From assembly GCA_054601695.1 (NCBI GenBank), contig BAAHQB010000158.1, positions 310,001 to 374,000 of the forward strand: DNA of 64,000 nucleotides, given 5' to 3'. This stretch comes from Amorphochlora amoebiformis. Lineage: Eukaryota; Cercozoa; Chlorarachniophyceae. Position 1 is the stretch's first letter. Each line of letters begins with the position of its first letter. Below the pieces are notes generated by a model. It ran no database searches. It saw only the letters and a list, made by a program, of their open reading frames with translations, and was not told where the DNA came from. Made by a program: the position numbers and the translations under genes. This document shows, one piece after another, positions 1-64,000 of this stretch.

Positions 1-281
1 ATTAAAACCTAAAATAAACCAAGTTAAAAACCTCCTTAGCCCAACAGCACAAGATCTAGAAGATATTATAATAACACAATGCAGATATTCTCAAGCAACT
101 CTAGAAACTCGACCGAATTCCAGATATGCCAGCGGTAATCTAACTTTTCTTTTCATTCTGGGATAGATAGATGCTTTCTGCGTGGATCGAGCCATTAAGC
201 TGGTTAGATTAGATCTTGAGAGTACGGTACTTAAGAGCACTCGGAACGCCTTGGGATGACCGTACACGTGTCCTTCTCTCA
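1..281. other. 3' flank of the DHBP synthase gene
   Basis: Unique sequence with no repeat array. A 63-codon open frame on the minus strand (282-91) continues the last exon in a different frame from the DHBP synthase reading, which stops at TAA (284-282). I see no homology and treat it as 3' untranslated or intergenic. Confidence 0.6.
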
Positions 282-8099
<7,818 letters not shown>

Positions 8100-8376
8100 T
8101 TTTGCGCGTCTTGCTGTGGTTTGTGTGGAGTCCCCCCACGCACACGTCTATTTAGCTGGGTTCCTAAGGAACAGCTCGTTGATATCAGGATATCTCAATT
8201 AGATATCCAACTTATGAAATTAAAATACCGGCGAACGTTTCCCGCAAATTCCCGGACTTCAAGACCTAATCCCCGGCAACTGCGATATTCTTTAAGTCGA
8301 GGATCTCGAGGGATTCTCCACAATAAAACATGGCGTTCGGCGACGAAGGACGCTGTAGGACGAGGAGCCAACGAGG

Positions 8377-16830
<8,454 letters not shown>

Positions 16831-17472
16831 AACCAGATGTGATATTGTCTCATGGCTTGGCGGGGCGTTACTCAGCGTTACCTCGACGATACGTTATGTC
16901 TCTGGAGTGATTATGAGAGTACCAGTACCACCTTTCCGGCAATATTGCTTGAGTGAAATTTTCAAAAAAAATTTGACGGTACAAAAATCTAATTGGGCCA
17001 ATGTAGTCGACGATCAGCGGTTTTTGAATTGAAGCTTAATTCCGAGTAGTCTGGATTTTCAATCTAAGTAAGTTGTGAATCTCAGGGTCTAGACTTCAGC
17101 TAGTTCTGGCAGATCAAACTTGCAAATGAACTAGATGAAATTCGAGTCGATGGGATACTATCTCTAGGATCCAGCCCAAGTTTTTTCTAGTACATCTACT
17201 AGCCTAGTACCTAGAGTACGCGTACCGTGATCTAGGCCCACACTGATATACTATAGATACTAGATCTATAGTAGAAATAGCCTTGGTTCACCTTCTAGAA
17301 AATTGTGGTTCAAAAAATAGCCCATGGCGCTACGGATATCTAGGATATCGTCTAGTTCGTATATTAAAGCCCTCCAATCAAATCTATCTTTTATAAGTTT
17401 AAAAGCCAGCATGCATGCGCGCGCGCTATTTAGGTTTGAATACTGTTTAACATCGAACAATACTTCTAGTAT
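16831..17472. other. Convergent intergenic region, CTAG-rich
   Basis: Unique sequence between the stops of the coiled-coil gene and the small acidic gene. It is rich in CTAG, CTAGTA and TCTAGA words around 17090-17290. A 64-codon minus-strand frame (17460-17266) is present, but I see no exon signals or family motif. The last 300 nt of the window have a similar CTAG-rich texture. Confidence 0.5.
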
Positions 17473-17653
17473 TTACTCTGCAGCCATTTCGTCGTCGTGA
17501 GGTTTGGGATGTGGGATCTGTGATATCGACACGACATCGCCTTCGGCTTCTCGATCTGCCATATTCATATCGCCATCCTGAGTATGTGTGGGTTTATATC
17601 ATAGTATATATTAATATTTATATGACAATATACGTTTATATAGATGATATTGC

Positions 17654-17691
<38 letters not shown>

Positions 17692-17813
17692 TTACAATTT
17701 AATGTCGTATGTATATATAGCCGATAGCAATGTATATGTATATACATGTATATATATATGTGTATATATATATTTACATATGTAGATATATCCATATATA
17801 TATATATAAAAAG

Positions 17814-17859
<46 letters not shown>

Positions 17860-17883
17860 AACATTTTATAGATTCATTTATAC

Positions 17884-17920
<37 letters not shown>

Positions 17921-18086
17921 TATCCGACGTGGAAGGCATCTTGATCCAGCATTTGGACACCCTCTCCGCCCTCACCGGCCTGTTGAACTCATATCAATCT
18001 TTACTCTTAACTTACTCTTAACTCAAATTCTCAAAAAAATATTGTGACAGGGTGGCGAGTCACGGAGGTACGTGATACGGCGGCAT
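17473..18086 (-). CDS. Small acidic protein, unrecognised (56 residues, 3 exons)
   Basis: Proposed exons 18086-18072 (MPPYH), 17979-17929 and 17577-17473, all phase 0, with AG acceptors and GT donors. The middle exon reads [17 protein letters not shown] and the last reads [14 protein letters not shown] ... PHDDEMAAE before TAA. The protein is strongly acidic with no membrane segment or known motif. The last exon is the best supported: a clean acceptor, balanced codons and a stop. The first exon is only 15 nt and is a guess; the plus strand of the middle exon is also open. It may be only part of a longer product. Confidence 0.35.
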
Positions 18087-18313
18087 GTCACAGGAAATTG
18101 AGAGTAGTTTGTGTAGAGTATATATATATTTATATATATGTATATATTCATTCCTAATTTCATATATCCACAATCATAAAATATACTTTAACGGGCATAT
18201 GCGCAATAAATATATATATACGTGTACATGTACATTTATAATATATATGTGTATATGTATATATGATATTTATGTATATATATATATATATGCTATATAT
18301 GTACATATATATT

Positions 18314-18359
<46 letters not shown>

Positions 18360-18726
18360 CCTATAATATATATATACACATATATATAAATATATATGTA
18401 TATGTATACATATAACATATATGTATATATATATATATATGTATGTATGTATATATATATGTATGTGTATGTGTGTGTGTGTATATATATATATATGCGT
18501 GTGTATATAATATGTATATATGTATATATATATTTTATTATATATACTCATACATAGATATGTATACGTACAACACACATATATTATATAAAAGTGCATT
18601 TTTTTATACACATATACATGTATACTTTTACATACATACACACATACATACACATATATATATTTACATGTATATATATATATATGTATATATACATGTA
18701 AAAATATATATACATTAGATATCTGT

Positions 18727-18768
<42 letters not shown>

Positions 18769-18892
18769 TTATGCCATTAAATATATTTATATACGTTATA
18801 TATATACATAAATATTTACATATATTTTTATATATAATATCAATATATATATATATGTATACATATATATATATATATATGTATATATATGA

Positions 18893-18925
<33 letters not shown>

Positions 18926-18939
18926 CATATATGTATCTA

Positions 18940-19009
18940 TTATATGTCAATACATGCCTCTCTCTCATATATATATATATATATATCTATCCATATACAT
19001 ATATATATG

Positions 19010-19060
<51 letters not shown>

Positions 19061-19405
19061 GTATATATATGTCTACCCCCTCCATAGCATCATCTTCTAC
19101 TTTCTTTGACCCTGATATATACATATACATATATACATATATATATATATATATCTGCATATATATATATATATATCTACATATATACATATATATATAT
19201 ATCTACAAATATATATATATATATATATATATAAAATAAAATAATCTAAAGATATATATGTAAATATATATCTGTATGAGTATACATTTACGTTTGATAT
19301 ATATAAATAAATATATATATATATATATAATATATATAATATAGATGTATATATACATGAACACACATGTACATATGTTTATACAACAAATATAAACTGG
19401 GATAT

Positions 19406-19461
<56 letters not shown>

Positions 19462-19852
19462 TATATATATTTATTTATTATACAAATACATATATATACA
19501 TATTATACGCATATATCTAAATGCATTAATCCACATATTACATAAAATACCTGTAGTGGAAGGTGAAAATTTGATATTAGTGAGGTTAAAAGTATATACA
19601 TATATATATATAATATACGCATATATATGTATGTATATATATGTATATATATATATGTAATATATGTATATATATTTATTTATTATACAAATGCATATAT
19701 ATATATATATTATACGCATATATCTAAATGCATTTATCCACATATTACATATAATACCTAGAGCGGTAGGTGCAAATTTGATATTAGTGAGGTTAAAGGT
19801 AAGCCCAGCTGTACTGTATGCTTCTCGAAGACCTATATATACACCATTCACA

Positions 19853-19889
<37 letters not shown>

Positions 19890-19938
19890 TTATATGAATA
19901 TGTATATATATATATACACACACACATATGTGTATATG

Positions 19939-19979
<41 letters not shown>

Positions 19980-20116
19980 ACATTTATTTAGGTTGAGCGT
20001 AAGCCCATATGGGTCTTGAAAAACATATGTATGCATATATACATATATGTAAATGAATATCGATATTATATATATATATATATATATCAATATGTAAATA
20101 TATATTATTCATATTT

Positions 20117-20149
<33 letters not shown>

Positions 20150-20228
20150 GATCTATGTTTGTATACATATATATAATATATATATATATGTACATATTAT
20201 ACATATATATATATATATATATATGTAG

Positions 20229-20263
<35 letters not shown>

Positions 20264-20443
20264 TTCACAGACACACACACACACATCTATATATATATAT
20301 ATATGTAATATTTATACATAAATATTAATTTATACATATGTATGTATACATTTATACATATATTATGAATGTAAATACACACACACACACACATGTATAC
20401 GAACATATGTATTATATTACATATTCATGTTATATGTACACAT

Positions 20444-20486
<43 letters not shown>

Positions 20487-20553
20487 CACATACATATATA
20501 TATATATATATATGTCTATATATTCCATATATATATATATATATTTATACATG

Positions 20554-20599
<46 letters not shown>

Positions 20600-20674
20600 C
20601 GTGTAAGGTTGGTTCTATTTGGAATCCAGTATGTTCTCTGCTCAATCTCCTAATAAGCACAACAATTACATATG

Positions 20675-20708
<34 letters not shown>

Positions 20709-20779
20709 ATATATTATATATATATATATATATATATACAATACATCTATACATATATATATATCATAATATAATATAC

Positions 20780-20821
<42 letters not shown>

Positions 20822-21055
20822 GTGTCATATTTCTCATCTTCTCTCAGTTTAGCATTATATTATTCAAGTATATATATATATGTATATTTATATATGTATG
20901 TATATTTACATATGCATATGTACCTATAGTATATGTATCATCTATATATCGATAGGTACGACTATACACATACACATATATATATATGTATATGTGAATA
21001 GTATATAAATATTGAATGTGTACCTGTTCGATAAAACGGAGAGTTGGGAGTAGAT

Positions 21056-21100
<45 letters not shown>

Positions 21101-21224
21101 GTATTTATGTATACTTCCATATATATACATCATTTATATTATGTATATCATATATGTATATATATATTATATTTATATGTATGTATGTATACTTCTACAT
21201 ATATGTATCATTTAAATCATTTCT

Positions 21225-21259
<35 letters not shown>

Positions 21260-21300
21260 CTATGTATACTTCTATATATATTCATTTATATCATGTATAT

Positions 21301-21338
<38 letters not shown>

Positions 21339-21508
21339 TAGATGTACGTATGTATACTTCTATATATATATCATTTATATCATGTATATCATATATATAT
21401 ATATATATGTATATATATAGGATTGTACATATGCATTACATCGTATACATACACACATGACACACACACACACACACACATGTATATATATATATATGTA
21501 TACATATA

Positions 21509-21541
<33 letters not shown>

Positions 21542-21598
21542 CATATATTTACATACACATATAACAATACACATATATAAGTATACAATTATACATAC

Positions 21599-21630
<32 letters not shown>

Positions 21631-22117
21631 GTATTATCTCTACATGATATATATATATATATTATATTATATATATATATATTCAATTTTGTTCGTGAGA
21701 GCCCAGGAAAGGTTTTTGGTTCGATTTTTTGGTACCTCCAGACGGTTAAGAGACTTTGATGCCAGGATGAGACGAGACAACCAAATCTCCCTCGGAATTG
21801 AGCTTGGGACTACATTACGTTAGCATTTCGGAATATATTTTGATGATTGTATTGTGTGTATGTGCATGTATTTGATGAATGTATTGTATTTATGTGCGTA
21901 TATTTGATGAATGTATTGTATTTATGTGCATATATTTGATGAATGTATTGTATTTCTGTGCATGGACTCCATTTTTTATTTTCTGTGTTAAGCAGTATTT
22001 GATATAAACATGTGTATATATGTATTGGTATACATTTACGTATGTATGTATATATGCATATATATATATATATATATGTGTATATATGTAAATATATACT
22101 TACAAACATGTACAATG

Positions 22118-22161
<44 letters not shown>

Positions 22162-22304
22162 ATACATGTAAATGTACGTGTATAAATGGTATATATGTTT
22201 GAATGATATGTATTTGCGAAGGGGGGTATATACCTCTCTTCCGTAGTACTGAATAAATCCTTGTAATAACGCTCTCCGCTCCTGAGGTACACAGATATAC
22301 ATGC

Positions 22305-22402
<98 letters not shown>

Positions 22403-22541
22403 TATATACTATATACGTATGCATATAAATACATATATTCATATCATAGAACTGTAACTGACAATATTCCGTTCCCGTTTTCGATATATATATATATATA
22501 TTTATATCTGTATATACATGTACATATATATGTATATATAT

Positions 22542-22603
<62 letters not shown>

Positions 22604-22823
22604 GTACACATACACGTGCACACATACTAAGCACACGCACACAAACACATCCATGCACATCACAGAATTGTAACTGACAGCACCACAAAAAACTTGTAAC
22701 TGACAATAATAATTCACTACCGGTTTTCGACCGAATATCCGGCTGAAAGTGCGTCGCGTACGTGACCAGCATGGACATTAGCGCGTATACCGATCGATAA
22801 TCCTGACATTTCCATATGACCAT
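18940..22823 (-). CDS. Unrecognised helical protein (about 146 residues, 8 exons)
   Basis: Exons in transcript order: 22823-22721, 22281-22234, 21809-21736, 21056-21024, 20649-20601, 19832-19758, 19111-19077, 18963-18940. All seven junction phases agree in one frame, which is the main evidence. The product starts [18 protein letters not shown] and runs through amphipathic helical stretches ([46 protein letters not shown]), then [19 protein letters not shown] and an acidic end ([11 protein letters not shown]). No family is recognised. The start may be internal, and the last 24-nt exon (REACIDI, stop) is the weakest call. Exon 6 is echoed at about 19520-19595 and 19993-20030, exon 1's donor edge at about 22442-22485 and 22660-22690. 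Confidence 0.5.
19505..20035 (-). repeat. Echoes of exon 6 of the 146-residue protein gene
   Basis: The block near 19520-19595 repeats the second half of the exon at 19832-19758 (coding FNLTNIKF) with its GTATTTTATG donor region, downstream of it. A weaker partial copy at about 19993-20030 lies upstream. Confidence 0.65.
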
Positions 22824-23579
22824 TCAAGTCACTTTCCTCTGTATCTTATTTATCTTTAATTTTTCGTCTCTCTGATTCGTCCGGCCGATGAGCACATCGA
22901 AATGTTACGTTTGCCCACTGTTTTGTCCCTTATATGTCTTTTTCCTTCTCTCTCTCTTCCCTCTCTCACTTGCTCTATCTCTTCTTCCATCTCTCTCTTG
23001 CTCTCTCTCTTCTCTTTTTTTCCCTCTCTCACTTGCTCTCTCTCTTCTTCCATCTCTCTCTTCTTCCATCTCTCACTTGCTCTCTCTCTTCTTCCATCTT
23101 TCTCTTGCTCTCTCTTTTCTTCATTTCTCTCTTGCTGTCTCTCGTCTTCCCTCTCTCACTTGCTCTCTCTCTTCTTCCATCTCTCACTTGCTCTCTCTCT
23201 TCTTCCATCTCTCACTTGCTCTCTCTCTTCTTCCATCTCTCACTTGCTCTCTCTCTTCTTCCCTCTCTCACTTGCTCTCTCTCTTCTTCCATCTCTCACT
23301 TGCTCTCTCTCTCTTCTTCCATCTCTCTCTTTCTCTCTCTCGTCTTCCATCTCTCTCTTGCTCTCTCTCTTCTTCCATCTCTCACTTGCTCTCTCTCTTC
23401 TTCCCTCTCTCACTTGCTCTCTCTCTTCTTCCCTCTCTCACTTGCTCTCTCTCTTCTTCCATCTCTCTCTTGCTCTCTCTCTTCTTCCCTCTCTCTCTTG
23501 CTCTCTCTCTTCTTCCCTCTCTCACTTGCTCTCTCTCTTCTCTTCCCTCTCTCACTTGCTCTCTCTCTTCTTTCCTCTC
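22824..23579. repeat. CT-rich minisatellite, unit about 30 nt
   Basis: From about 22940 to 23640 a roughly 30-nt unit (CTCTCACTTGCTCTCTCTCT + TCTTCCAT) repeats some 20 times with 28-nt and 32-nt variants. All three plus frames stay open for 266-286 codons, but the translation is only Ser/Leu/Phe repeats and no exon signals frame it. On the minus strand the units read MEEEREQVRE-like peptides and carry a TGA in one frame, which ends the helical-protein gene at 23580. Confidence 0.85.
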
Positions 23580-32994
<9,415 letters not shown>

Positions 32995-33119
32995 AGTTAG
33001 GGTTAGGGTTAGGGTTAGGATTAGAGTTGGTTAGGGTTAGGGTTAGGGTTAGGGTTAGGGATAGGGTTACCCAAAGGGAGTTAGCGCAGCTAGCTGAAGA
33101 AAGGTTCTGATGTTGATGT

Positions 33120-33156
<37 letters not shown>

Positions 33157-33488
33157 CATATACAGTGTATTATAGATAGGATCCCCGAGTGTTTGAGTGT
33201 ATATTTCATCCCTCTTTAGTATATGTTTCACAAATATGTCGGCATCGTATATTCCCCTTTAGTGTATATTCCACATATATGCATATAGCATTCCTCTTTA
33301 GTGTATATTTCACATATGCATCGCCACCATATTGCATTAATCTTAAGTGCATATTCAAGTTGTGTGCGTCGGCAAGATATCGCATTTGCAGGTAGGTCTA
33401 AGTCTGAATTGTGTGTTGACGCCATATTTAGACTGCAGGCCATTAAATAGTGTATTGACAGCATTTTAGAGGTTATGTGTTGACCATG
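32995..33488. repeat. Intergenic TTAGGG tract and short tandem repeat
   Basis: Between two minus-strand genes, about 32997-33066 is a run of TTAGGG units with a few variants. From 33185 to 33350 a roughly 45-nt repeat containing TTTAGTGTATATTYCACATA follows. I see no exon here. Confidence 0.75.
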
Positions 33489-46471
<12,983 letters not shown>

Positions 46472-46666
46472 CTAGAATCACCCAAAGACACACGATACCC
46501 GACCCCCCCGAACACACATGCCACGCAATATTAAGAAATGCGTTCCAAGAAAGAGAATTTTCGATCCGAAAAGCAAAAGAACGTGAAATATTTCGGGTTT
46601 TGGATCAAAGCACTGCCCCTCCCGTGTCCCCACTCCCAACAAACGCCTCGCAATATGAAGAAGGCA

Positions 46667-46831
46667 TCAAAAACAGGGGTGCTTTCTCCGCGAAGGGAAT
46701 ATGACAGAAGGAAATCGCTCGGTTTGGAAATATTTGAAAGAGTACCCTAGCCATTTCATCTCTCCAATGCCTCCAAACACCACAATACACCCCACAACCA
46801 AGCCCAATCCCCATCCCAGCGAAGCCGCCAT
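46667..46831 (-). CDS. Possible small membrane protein (54 residues), unrecognised
   Basis: An open frame beginning MAASLGWGLGLVVGCIVVFG has one hydrophobic segment (about residues 5-21) followed by a basic/aromatic stretch (EMKWLGYSFKYFQTERF) and a stop. The layout recalls small single-pass mitochondrial membrane subunits, but no family is recognised and chance is possible. Two overlapping plus-strand frames (46408-46704 and 46538-46750) are also open. The region is unique sequence and GC-richer than its surroundings, so something functional probably lies here. Confidence 0.3.
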   Translation of the reverse strand: MAASLGWGLGLVVGCIVVFGGIGEMKWLGYSFKYFQTERFPSVIFPSRRKHPCF

Positions 46832-47992
<1,161 letters not shown>

Positions 47993-48453
47993 TTAAGTCT
48001 TCTTGAGTCTTGATTTCATCTTCTTCATCCTCTTGCGATGTTTGTGCTTGTTCATCTTAACCCTTCGTTTCTTTAACACGGATTTGTGGAACAACAGCCC
48101 TGTGTCCTCCTTATCATGCTCCGTCGTCCACCAACCAGATATCACCTCTAGCCCTGAACTATACCTCCCAACCATCGTCTGGCTCACTTTCAGCCCCATT
48201 TCCATAAGTCTATCGAGCGTTAGGCACCCTGATGCACCTCCTGGGCCCCGAGCCCCTCCTATCTCGACGCCTAGCGTCGCATATGAGGCAGCTGGGGTAC
48301 CTGCGAGACAAAAGCACGTTAATCGGCCAAGAAGAGAGAATTATTTCAAAAATCAAACGGGATGAGAAGAATGGCCTCACATCTCGTCATCTGCCCCCTA
48401 GATATTCCACATCTTGCTCTCCTCGCTCCGTATCGCAGCAGTCTCTGCGCCAT
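47993..48453 (-). CDS. Mitochondrial small ribosomal subunit protein mS38 (AURKAIP1/Cox24 family), 2 exons
   Basis: Exon 1 is 48453-48381, exon 2 is 48300-47993; the 80-nt intron has a GTGAGG donor and a CAG acceptor and is phase 1 on both sides. The product is 126 residues. It opens with an Arg-rich presequence (MAQRLLRYGARRARCGISR) and ends with the family's hallmark basic helix ([20 protein letters not shown], residues 99-118, then MKSRLKKT). That helix is the conserved core of the COX24_C/mS38 domain, which packs against small-subunit rRNA in the mitoribosome. Length and layout fit the family. An upstream in-frame ATG at 48540 would lengthen the start, but the internal one gives the better targeting peptide. 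It is one of the few genes here with a short, repeat-free intron, and lies head-to-head with the fucosyltransferase gene. Confidence 0.9.
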
Positions 48454-48573
48454 GGGTGTGCGGGGATGGCAGCTTGCCAGCCGACAAATTCCGAAATAAA
48501 ATGGAGAAATGTTGTCCCGCCTGTGACATGATACTGACATCTTCCTGTCCCACCCCTGTCACGTCATTGACAG
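48454..48573. promoter_or_regulatory. Divergent intergenic region, mS38 / fucosyltransferase
   Basis: Only 120 nt separate the two putative start codons on opposite strands, so both promoters or one bidirectional promoter must lie here or overlap the 5' exons. The sequence is not TA-repetitive. I see no clear TATA box. Confidence 0.5.
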
Positions 48574-61749
<13,176 letters not shown>

Positions 61750-61765
61750 CTCAAATATAATATAT

Positions 61766-61808
<43 letters not shown>

Positions 61809-61863
61809 TAGTTATGTATGTATTCTATATTTATATATGAATTAATTTATAGAAGAATATACC

Positions 61864-61899
<36 letters not shown>

Positions 61900-61952
61900 A
61901 TATACTCGTATACATACATATATATGTATGTATATTAATTTTATACATATAT

Positions 61953-62011
<59 letters not shown>

Positions 62012-62120
62012 CTCATGTACATGTATATATTTATATATATGTATATATGTATGTGCTTATGTACATGTATACATAAGTCATATTTCGGAAATTTTATAAT
62101 GTAAATGTATATATTAAAAA

Positions 62121-62158
<38 letters not shown>

Positions 62159-62485
62159 CGTGCGTATATATTATGTCAAATAATTAAGCATATATACATA
62201 TATATATGTAAATATATATATACATATATATATATATATGTATAAATACGCACATGTATGTGTATGTATGTATTTGTAATATATATATATATATATATAT
62301 ATAAATATATATATATATACATATATGTACCTTTGTAGATATATTATAATATATATATATATATATTAAATGTATATATATATATATATATATAATTAAA
62401 ATATATATGTGTATATACATATATATGTATACATATATACGTTTGCACATCTTTATATATAGAAATAGACAAAGCTGTATACATA

Positions 62486-62528
<43 letters not shown>

Positions 62529-62710
62529 TATATACATAGATATAGGTATATAACATGCATATTTATACAACATATGTGTATATATACATTATATACATAC
62601 ATATGTATACATATATTATATATGTTCTATATTCTATTTTCGGAGATATGTATTTTTACATACATTTCTATCATAAGACATATATACATACATGCTATTG
62701 TTGGTGGAAA

Positions 62711-62747
<37 letters not shown>

Positions 62748-62918
62748 CATACACATATATGTGTGTGTATGCATATGTACACATATATATACATATGTGT
62801 ATACACATACATATATGTTTATGTGTGCATAATATGTTATATATATATATATATATACATGTACATATATACATATATACATACACAACGCTTACATATA
62901 TAGATATGGATATACATA

Positions 62919-62957
<39 letters not shown>

Positions 62958-63465
62958 ACGTATGTATTTCTAATTAATATGTATATACATGAAATGCAAT
63001 ATTTAGTACGAAGATATATCTAAATGTGTGTGTGCTAAATGTGTGTGTGCAATATGTTTACGTATATATATTTGTATATATCTAGTCATATGTATATATA
63101 TATATATATATAAATGTATGTAAATATATATAAATATATATATATATACGTACATACATATATATATATAGATGTGTGTGTGTATATTGTAAATGTAAAG
63201 ATGTACATGTATTATTCTATATATAATAAATATATATACATATTATATACATGCATGTATCCGAAGGTATTTGTGTGTATTGATATACGTGTGTAACAAT
63301 TGTGTTAGGTGTTTCATGTGCATATATTGCACGTAAAAGAAGTATCATAGTGACTGTGAAATATGCCTTAAGAATAGCATTATCTTTACACATATATGCT
63401 AAATGCATGTGTGTATATGTCACATATGTAATTAGATATATGTAAACAATATTACTCGAAATATC

Positions 63466-63512
<47 letters not shown>

Positions 63513-63629
63513 ATATATGTATATTGATAAATATATATATATAATATTATCTGGATTATATGTATATATATAGCATGACAAATTATCATGATCTAACTTT
63601 TGGTATTTTTACGATTTCCACACGCTCAG
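61750..63629. other. TA-rich region without recognised genes
   Basis: Downstream of the fucosyltransferase stop, about 1.9 kb of TA repeat mixed with TACATA/TGTATG words. No GC-richer island with splice signals is visible up to 63590. Confidence 0.6.
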
Positions 63630-63654
63630 ATACGTCACTAAGGAGGAAGAATGA
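63630..63654 (+). CDS. Possible last exon of an unidentified plus-strand gene
   Basis: A T-rich tract and CTCAG acceptor precede an open frame reading YVTKEEE and TGA. It is only 25 nt long, and no upstream exon could be joined to it, so this rests on the splice signal and the charged C-terminal peptide alone. Confidence 0.2.
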
Positions 63655-64000
63655 GCTACTCTGTACCTTTACCTCTGGAACTATGCTACCTATAGGCTAT
63701 ATCTAGTATCTAGAGTATATATAAAAACCACTGTCTAGCTGTCGCTATTGAAGTTCCATCTCAAAATGAATTTGTGGTTAACATCGTAATATATTCGTTT
63801 AAGTTCTAGATTAGAATCTAGAAGTTATATCTAGATATCAGTTATATCTAGTATATGCCCGAAATCTTTCAATTTTTCCGAATTTTGACTAGAGTTTTAG
63901 ACTCTACTATAACCTACTAGACCTAGATAACTACTAGACTAGTATAAGACCTAGACTCTAGTATACTAGGTATGCTCAAGTAGATATTGTATATAAACTA
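63655..64000. other. CTAG-rich unique sequence at window end
   Basis: No repeat array and no open frame with exon signals. The texture (TCTAGTATCTAGAG, CTACTAGACCTAG) resembles 17040-17300, which also follows a gene end. Confidence 0.4.

Noticed and set aside
17266-17460. 64-codon minus-strand frame (MFDVKQYSNL...)
   Set aside because: No splice or family support and it lies beyond the stop of the small acidic gene; kept only as a possibility.
21629-21823. Plus-strand frame ending [20 protein letters not shown]...
   Set aside because: The minus-strand reading of the same island has an acceptor, a donor and phases matching both neighbouring exons, so I assigned it to the 146-residue protein gene.
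32997-33066. TTAGGG run as a chromosome end
   Set aside because: Genes continue on both sides and similar tracts occur within introns; it is interstitial.

Overview
The window is nuclear DNA of a eukaryote, almost certainly a unicellular alga or other protist. Genes are cut into small exons (22 to about 480 nt) by spliceosomal introns. The introns, and most of the rest, are (TA)n, (CA)n and (GT)n microsatellites with TTAGGG/CCCTAA-type tracts inside them. A DHBP synthase gene (riboflavin synthesis) and a mitochondrial ribosomal protein gene agree with this; I cannot name the species. Nearly every long open frame in the window is poly-Tyr/Ile read from TA repeats and is meaningless. Real coding sequence shows as GC-richer islands bounded by AG|...|GT whose phases fit the next island.

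By phase-matched exon chaining I find: (1) ribB-type DHBP synthase, minus, 282-8099, 13 exons; (2) a 390-residue coiled-coil protein, plus, 8377-16830, 12 exons, head-to-head with (1); (3) a small acidic protein, minus, 17473-18086; (4) an unrecognised helical 146-residue protein, minus, 18940-22823; (5) an alpha-helical protein with an Arg/Glu-rich tail, minus, 23580-32994, faintly like organellar RNA-binding helical-repeat proteins; (6) an RGG/YG-rich protein, minus, 33489-46471 or beyond; (7) a doubtful small membrane ORF near 46.7 kb; (8) mitochondrial ribosomal protein mS38, minus, 47993-48453, two exons; (9) a GT10-type fucosyltransferase, plus, 48574-61749, head-to-head with (8); (10) a possible last exon of another plus-strand gene at 63.63 kb.

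The most striking feature is a recurrent architecture I call exon-edge echoes. Introns carry extra copies of the neighbouring exon's edge together with its splice site, arrayed between TA tracts. Copies of an exon's 3' edge with its donor lie downstream of the true exon; copies of its 5' edge with its acceptor lie upstream. The intact exon sits between them. This occurs in at least six genes, with one to nine copies per edge, and suggests introns here grow by repeated TA-associated duplication across exon-intron boundaries. Introns that escaped are only about 70-80 nt.

No rRNA, tRNA, CRISPR array, prokaryotic operon or intact transposon was recognised.
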